DNA from: Agromyces sp. S2-1-8
GTDB taxonomy: Bacteria > Actinomycetota > Actinomycetes > Actinomycetales > Microbacteriaceae
Length of the DNA: 64,000 bases
Direction of reading: 5' to 3'
Assembly (NCBI RefSeq): GCF_021129215.1
Contig: NZ_JAJOLP010000001.1
Coordinates: 2,542,001 to 2,606,000 of the forward strand
The notes under the pieces were generated by a model, which worked only from the letters and a program-made list of their open reading frames with translations, did no database searches and had not been told where the DNA came from. Shown piece by piece: positions 59,862-64,000 of this stretch (the first letter of the stretch is position 1; every line of letters begins with the position of its first letter). The position numbers and the translations under genes are program-made.

Positions 59862-59883
59862 TTTAGATCCACGTCCGTAACGT
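59855..59883 (+). promoter_or_regulatory. Promoter of the hydrolase operon
   Basis: TTGACT (59855-59860), a 17-base spacer and TAACGT (59878-59883). The start would be near 59890, leaving a leader of about 35 bases with GAAGGAG before the ATG at 59927. Confidence 0.65.
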
Positions 59884-59926
59884 GACCGTCACCGCGTCGC
59901 AGGACGCCCCGTCTCGAAGGAGTGAC

Positions 59927-61600
59927 ATGCCCGACATCCAGCGCATCCCCCCGGCGCCCGAGAGCCCGCTCTCGGTCCCCGCCCGGATCCGAATGCGCGA
60001 CGGGGTGCTGCTCGCCGGCGACGTCTACCTTCCCGGCGCACCCGATGCCGCCGATACTGCACCCGGCGACACCATCCTGATCCGACTGCCGTACGACAAG
60101 TCCGGCGTCTACTGCTTCATCCCGCAGGTCGCCGAGTACCTCACCGGACACGGCTACCGGGTCGTCGCGCAGGACGTGCGCGGCAAGTTCCGGTCCGAGG
60201 GCGATGCGCTGCTCTTCGTGAACGAGGTCGACGACGGCTACGACACGATCGAGTGGATCACCTGTCAGCCGTGGTCGAACGGCCGCGTCGCGATGTGGGG
60301 CGACAGCTACTACGGCTACACGCAGTGGGCCGCCGCCGCGAGCGGGCACCCGGCGCTCAAGGCCATCGCCCCGCGCGTCACGGGCACCGGCCTTGGCGAG
60401 CCCGTGCACCGCGACCCCTCGCGACGCACGCGCGCGGTCGAGTGGGGGGTCACCTACATGTACCCGCTCACGCAGTTCTTCGACAACGACATGCTGCAGT
60501 GGGAGCCCGACTGGTCGCGCCGCGACTTCGCCGCCCAGGCCGAGGAGTTCATGAGCCAGGTCGGCGCGCGCGGGCTGAGCTACGACCAGTGGTACCCGAA
60601 CCCCGTCCTGCTCAGGCGCTTCCCGAACGGCGACCCGTTCGCCGGGCGCTCGGTGCCCTCGCTGCACACGATCGGCTGGTGGGACAACTGCGCACCGCTC
60701 TCGTGGGCCGACGTCGAGCGGATCTCGCAGCGCCCGAACTGGGACGCGCACCACTACCTGCGCATCGAGTCGATCGACCACGAGAGCTACCAGCTGCACG
60801 AGGCCGACGGCGACCGGGTCGCCGATCGCAGCGACGCGCAGATCCGCGACCTGCTGCCGCGCACGCTCGACCCTGCGCTCGCGTTCTTCGAGGTCTTCGT
60901 GCGCGGCAACGGGGCGGCGGCCGAGCTGCCGCGCGTGACCTGGAGCCTCGCGGGCACCGGGGAGATGCGCGAGAGCCCGGTCTGGCCGCCCGAGGGTGCG
61001 CGTCGCGTCAGCCGGTACGCGACGGGCGACGGATGCCTCGCCGCCGCGCCCGCCCCGACCGAGTCGGTGCTCAGGTGGACTCACGACCCGGACGACCTCG
61101 TGCCCTCGAGTGTGCCCGATGCGTTCTCGTTCCTGCTCTTCGCCCCCGACGAGGCGGAGCTCGGCGACCGCGCCGACGTGCTGCGTTTCGAGTCGGACGA
61201 GGCCGTGGCCGACGTCGACCTCGCGGGCCCGGTCTCGGCGCAGCTCCGCATCGCGTCCGACGGCCCCGTCATGGACTGCTTCGTGCGGGTGCTCGACGTC
61301 GCACCCGACCGCACCGCGCTCCGCATCGCACGCGGCCAGGTGCAGCTGCTGGAGGCGAACGACGCCGACCCCGCGGTCATCGAGATCGACCTCGGCCAGG
61401 TCGGGTACCGGCTGCGGGCGGGGCACCGGTTACGTGTTCACGTCTCGAGCAGCGACTACCCCGAGTTCCTGCCGCAGACCGGCACGGGTGCCGATCCGTG
61501 GACGTGGGGGGCGACCCGCCCGAACACCCAGTCGCTCGTCGTCGGCGGAGCCGACGGATTCCAACTGCACTTCACCGTCCTCGAAGGAGAACTGCCGTGA
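59927..61600 (+). CDS. CocE/NonD-family hydrolase
   Basis: 557-residue alpha/beta hydrolase of the family that includes cocaine esterase, X-Pro dipeptidyl peptidase S15 and glutaryl-7-ACA acylase. The nucleophile Ser is in MWGDSYYGYTQ (G-x-S-Y-x-G). The N-terminal strand MRDGVLLAGDVYLP and VVAQDVRGKFRSEG precede it. The C-terminal jelly-roll domain (about 350-557) ends GYRLRAGHRLRVHVSSSDYP. No signal peptide, so probably cytoplasmic. ATG 59927 follows GAAGGAG; an in-frame GTG 45 bases earlier lies on the promoter. Its stop overlaps the DUF3237 gene. It cleaves an ester or amide; the substrate cannot be told. Confidence 0.9.
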   Translation: MPDIQRIPPAPESPLSVPARIRMRDGVLLAGDVYLPGAPDAADTAPGDTILIRLPYDKSGVYCFIPQVAEYLTGHGYRVVAQDVRGKFRSEGDALLFVNEVDDGYDTIEWITCQPWSNGRVAMWGDSYYGYTQWAAAASGHPALKAIAPRVTGTGLGEPVHRDPSRRTRAVEWGVTYMYPLTQFFDNDMLQWEPDWSRRDFAAQAEEFMSQVGARGLSYDQWYPNPVLLRRFPNGDPFAGRSVPSLHTIGWWDNCAPLSWADVERISQRPNWDAHHYLRIESIDHESYQLHEADGDRVADRSDAQIRDLLPRTLDPALAFFEVFVRGNGAAAELPRVTWSLAGTGEMRESPVWPPEGARRVSRYATGDGCLAAAPAPTESVLRWTHDPDDLVPSSVPDAFSFLLFAPDEAELGDRADVLRFESDEAVADVDLAGPVSAQLRIASDGPVMDCFVRVLDVAPDRTALRIARGQVQLLEANDADPAVIEIDLGQVGYRLRAGHRLRVHVSSSDYPEFLPQTGTGADPWTWGATRPNTQSLVVGGADGFQLHFTVLEGELP

Positions 61601-62076
61601 ACCCCATCGCTCCCACGTCGTGGCCGAACCTCGAGTACGTCTTCGAGATCCGCGCCACGATCGACCCCGACTTCCACATCGGCCGCGGCCCCGACGAGCA
61701 GCTCTCCTTCACGCCCGTCTCGGGCGGCAGCGTCACCGGGCCGCGGCTGAACGGCGAGGTGCTCGCCGGCGGCGGCGACTGGGCGGTCGAACGCTTCGGC
61801 ACCGCCCAGCTCGAGGCCCGGTACCTGATCCGAGCCGACGACCGCGCGGTGATCGACATCCTCAACCGCGGGTACTTCCGGGCGACCCCCGAGGTGCTCG
61901 AGCGGATGGACCGTGGCGAGCACGTGCCCGAGGACGACCCGGGCCTCTACTTCCGCACGGCGCCGGTCTTCCAGACCGACGCGCCCCAGCACCGCTGGCT
62001 CGCCGAGCACCAGTTCGTCGGCCTCGCCCGCGACGAGGACGGCCAGGTCTGCATCCGCGTCTTCCTGCTCGCCTGA
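61597..62076 (+). CDS. DUF3237 family protein
   Basis: 159-residue protein of the DUF3237 beta-barrel family. It shows LEYVFEIRATIDPDFHIG, then GPRLNGEVLAGGGDW, then ARYLIRADDRAVIDILNRGY, all typical. Function is unknown; family members often lie next to catabolic enzymes. The GTG start overlaps the hydrolase stop (GTGA) and has GAAGGAG upstream, so translation is coupled and the two products may act together. Confidence 0.88.
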   Translation: MNPIAPTSWPNLEYVFEIRATIDPDFHIGRGPDEQLSFTPVSGGSVTGPRLNGEVLAGGGDWAVERFGTAQLEARYLIRADDRAVIDILNRGYFRATPEVLERMDRGEHVPEDDPGLYFRTAPVFQTDAPQHRWLAEHQFVGLARDEDGQVCIRVFLLA

Positions 62077-62131
62077 ACACCGGCGGCGTCATCCCCATCA
62101 CCCTCGCACCACCGACCGAACGGACCCCACC

Positions 62132-63781
62132 ATGAACGGACCCCGACTCGCGGCAGGCGCCGTCGCCTGCGCCGCGTTGCTCGCCCTGACCGCGTGCACC
62201 CCGCGTGACGGCGCCGATGTCGACGGAGACCCCGGCGAGCTGACGATCGTCGACTCGCTGCCCGCCGGCACGAAGGCCGTCGACGAGGTCACGTGGGCGA
62301 TCGCCGAGGGCGAGCCCGCCACCCTGAACCCGGCCGCCTCGGCGAACCTGATCATCCCCAACCTGTGCGACAACCTGCTCTCGCTGCAGCCCGACTTCTC
62401 GATCGAGCCCGGCATCGCGACGAGCGCCGAGTTCGTCGACCCCGTGACCTTCGTCATCGAGTTGCGCGACGACGTGACCTTCTGGGACGGCAGCCCCGTG
62501 ACGGCCGACGACGTGGTCTACAGCCTCCAGCAGGGCATGAACCCCGAGTCGCAGTGGTACGGCGCCTTCGCGCTCGTCGTGCCCGATCCCGCCACGGGCA
62601 TCGTCGCGACCGGCCCGAACGAGGTCACCGTGCACTTCGTCGCCCCCGACTCGACCTTCCGCGACGCGCTCGCCGGCCAGGGCGGCGCCGTCATGCAGCG
62701 GGCGTTCGGCGAGGCGGCGGGCGACGCGCTCGGCACGCCCGACGGCGGCCTCATGTGCACGGGCCCGTACGAGCTCGCCGACGGCGGCTGGAAGCCGGGC
62801 AGCGCGATCACGACGACCGCGAACGCGGACTACTGGAACGGCGCGCCGCTCGTGAAGACGCTGACCTACACCTTCGTGAACGAGGGGTCGACGCTCGCGA
62901 CCGCCCTCACGCAGGGCGAGATCGACGGGGCCATCAACGTCTCGCCGAGCTCGCGCGCGGTCTTCGAGGGCGACGGCGCCGGCACCCTCACGATCGGCCA
63001 CTCGACCGCGTCGTACAGCTTCGGCCCGACGACCGCCACGGGTCCCGCGGCGAACCCGAAGATCCGCCAGGCGCTGAGTCTCGCCATCGACCGCGACCAG
63101 TACCTGCAGACTGTCGTGAACGGCCTCGGCTACGTGCAGAAGACGCTCGTGCCGGAGTTCTCGTTCCAGTCGATGGCGGAGGCCGACGTGTACCAGGCCG
63201 GCTACGACGCGCTCACGGACCCCGAGGTCGACCTCGAGCAGGCGAAGCAGCTCGTCGCCGACAGCGGCGAGGACGTGAGCGAGCCGCTCGTCATCGCCGT
63301 GCCCGCGGGCGCCAAGGAGTTCGAGCAGACCGCGACGATCATGCAGGCCGCGGGCGAGAAGATCGGCCTCGACCTCGTGATCGACGAGATGCAGGCCTCC
63401 GACTTCGGTGCGCTGTTCTACGACCCGGCCAAGCGCGAGGGCGTCGACTTCGTCGCCACCCAGGGGTACCTCGAGACCCCGGGCGTGCTCGGCTACCCGT
63501 CGCTGTTCGTGCTGCCCGCCGAACAGGGCGGCATCTTCAACTGGAGCGGCTACGACGACGGCGAGGTGACTGCGCACATGATGGCCGCGCGCAACGCGAC
63601 CGACGCGGAGGCGGCCGCGAACGAGTTCGTCGCCGCGCAGGCCGTCTACGCGCCCGACCAGCCGCAGGTCACGCTCGCGGGCACGTACCAGCTCACCTAC
63701 CTGAACGACGACCTCACGGGCGTCACCACGTCGGTCGCCGCGTACAGCAGCCCCTGGGCGCTGCACCTCGGCGGCCAGTAG
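62132..63781 (+). CDS. ABC importer substrate-binding lipoprotein, family 5
   Basis: 549-residue extracellular binding protein. The signal peptide MNGPRLAAGAVACAALLAL ends in the lipobox LTAC, so it is a lipoprotein. Family 5 features: WAIAEGEPATLNPAASANL, FVIELRDDVTFWDGSPVTAD and CTGPYELADGGW. The ribosome site before ATG 62132 is poor (CGGACC). It lies 55 bases after the DUF3237 gene and ahead of a permease gene, so the hydrolase operon includes an importer, presumably for the hydrolase substrate. It is only distantly like the binding protein at 36053. Confidence 0.92.
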   Translation: MNGPRLAAGAVACAALLALTACTPRDGADVDGDPGELTIVDSLPAGTKAVDEVTWAIAEGEPATLNPAASANLIIPNLCDNLLSLQPDFSIEPGIATSAEFVDPVTFVIELRDDVTFWDGSPVTADDVVYSLQQGMNPESQWYGAFALVVPDPATGIVATGPNEVTVHFVAPDSTFRDALAGQGGAVMQRAFGEAAGDALGTPDGGLMCTGPYELADGGWKPGSAITTTANADYWNGAPLVKTLTYTFVNEGSTLATALTQGEIDGAINVSPSSRAVFEGDGAGTLTIGHSTASYSFGPTTATGPAANPKIRQALSLAIDRDQYLQTVVNGLGYVQKTLVPEFSFQSMAEADVYQAGYDALTDPEVDLEQAKQLVADSGEDVSEPLVIAVPAGAKEFEQTATIMQAAGEKIGLDLVIDEMQASDFGALFYDPAKREGVDFVATQGYLETPGVLGYPSLFVLPAEQGGIFNWSGYDDGEVTAHMMAARNATDAEAAANEFVAAQAVYAPDQPQVTLAGTYQLTYLNDDLTGVTTSVAAYSSPWALHLGGQ

Positions 63782-63846
63782 GCCGGCCGGCGCTTGCGCA
63801 TGCGGGGCTGCGTCCGCGAACAGAGCACGAAGAGAGGAACGGCGCG

Positions 63847-64000
63847 GTGAACACCCTGACACGGATGCTGCTGGGGCGGCTCGGCGGCCTGCTGCTGACG
63901 CTCCTCCTCGCGAGCATCGTCATCTACTCGGCGGTGCTGCTCACCGGCGACCCGATCGCGGCGCTCGCCGGGGGCGCGAAGCCGACGCCCGAGCTCATCG
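63847..64000 (+). CDS. ABC importer permease, DppB-like, 3' end outside window
   Basis: Only the first 51 residues are visible. It starts with GTG 63847, preceded by AGAGGAAC, and has one strong membrane helix (LLLTLLLASIVIYSAVLLTG) followed by DPIAALAGGAKPTPELI, the usual first periplasmic stretch of DppB-type permeases. It continues the TetR-controlled operon 65 bases after the binding protein. Confidence 0.85.
   Translation, partial: MNTLTRMLLGRLGGLLLTLLLASIVIYSAVLLTGDPIAALAGGAKPTPELI

Noticed and set aside
55102-64000. A second attachment site matching the tRNA-Ala 3' end
   Set aside because: No other copy of the T-arm or acceptor-end sequence was found by eye downstream, so no island end can be drawn.

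Overview
This window is chromosomal DNA of a high-GC actinobacterium. RbpA, WhiA, OpcA, the RapZ-WhiA pair, a translational ileS T-box, frequent GTG starts and TAGGCT/TAGAAT-type -10 boxes all point there. The gene order and the Cys-free RbpA suggest Microbacteriaceae, perhaps near Agromyces; that family-level call is inference from recognised protein features, not from a search.

Layout. 1-10,300: the 3' end of uvrA, uvrC, rapZ and whiA, then sodA, the glycolytic run gap-pgk-tpiA, and secG-rbpA, closed by a strong two-way terminator. 10,370-18,490 (minus strand): one operon for the pentose-phosphate pathway, tkt-tal-pgi-zwf-opcA-pgl, mostly joined by ATGA overlaps. 18,800-25,510: heme genes ctaB and ctaA facing each other around a DUF559 gene remnant, then a SUF iron-sulfur operon sufB-sufD-Rieske-sufC-sufT that has no sufS, sufU or sufR. 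25,570-32,300: an M3 peptidase, a DUF1905-type protein and a methyltransferase, then valS with a GNAT gene and a small ORF. 32,400-38,250: a peptide-type ABC importer (binding protein, two permeases, a fused double ATPase) divergent from a YtrA-type GntR regulator. 38,250-44,040: ileS under a T-box leader, then folC-DUF4233-ndk in tight overlap. 44,140-55,180: VKOR, RNase E/G, DUF4031, rplU-rpmA-obgE-proB, proA, a small membrane protein, nadD, a Pro/Ala-rich membrane-anchored protein, rsfS and tRNA-Ala(GGC).

55,100-59,100 is accessory DNA: a worn-out integrative element at the 3' end of tRNA-Ala (excisionase-like gene plus a tyrosine integrase broken by two frameshifts and a stop codon), a DUF1254/DUF1214 protein and a frameshifted membrane protein gene. 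59,190-64,000 holds a TetR regulator divergent from a CocE/NonD-type hydrolase, a DUF3237 protein, a solute-binding lipoprotein and the start of a permease. A perfect inverted repeat lies on the -35 of the hydrolase promoter and next to that of tetR. This looks like a substrate-inducible uptake-and-hydrolysis unit.

Two regulatory themes stand out. Eight genes have a -10-like hexamer exactly six bases before the start codon, which predicts leaderless mRNAs. The ileS T-box leader appears to carry an insertion flanked by two copies of a short dispersed repeat. No CRISPR array, rRNA, complete transposon or replication origin was seen.
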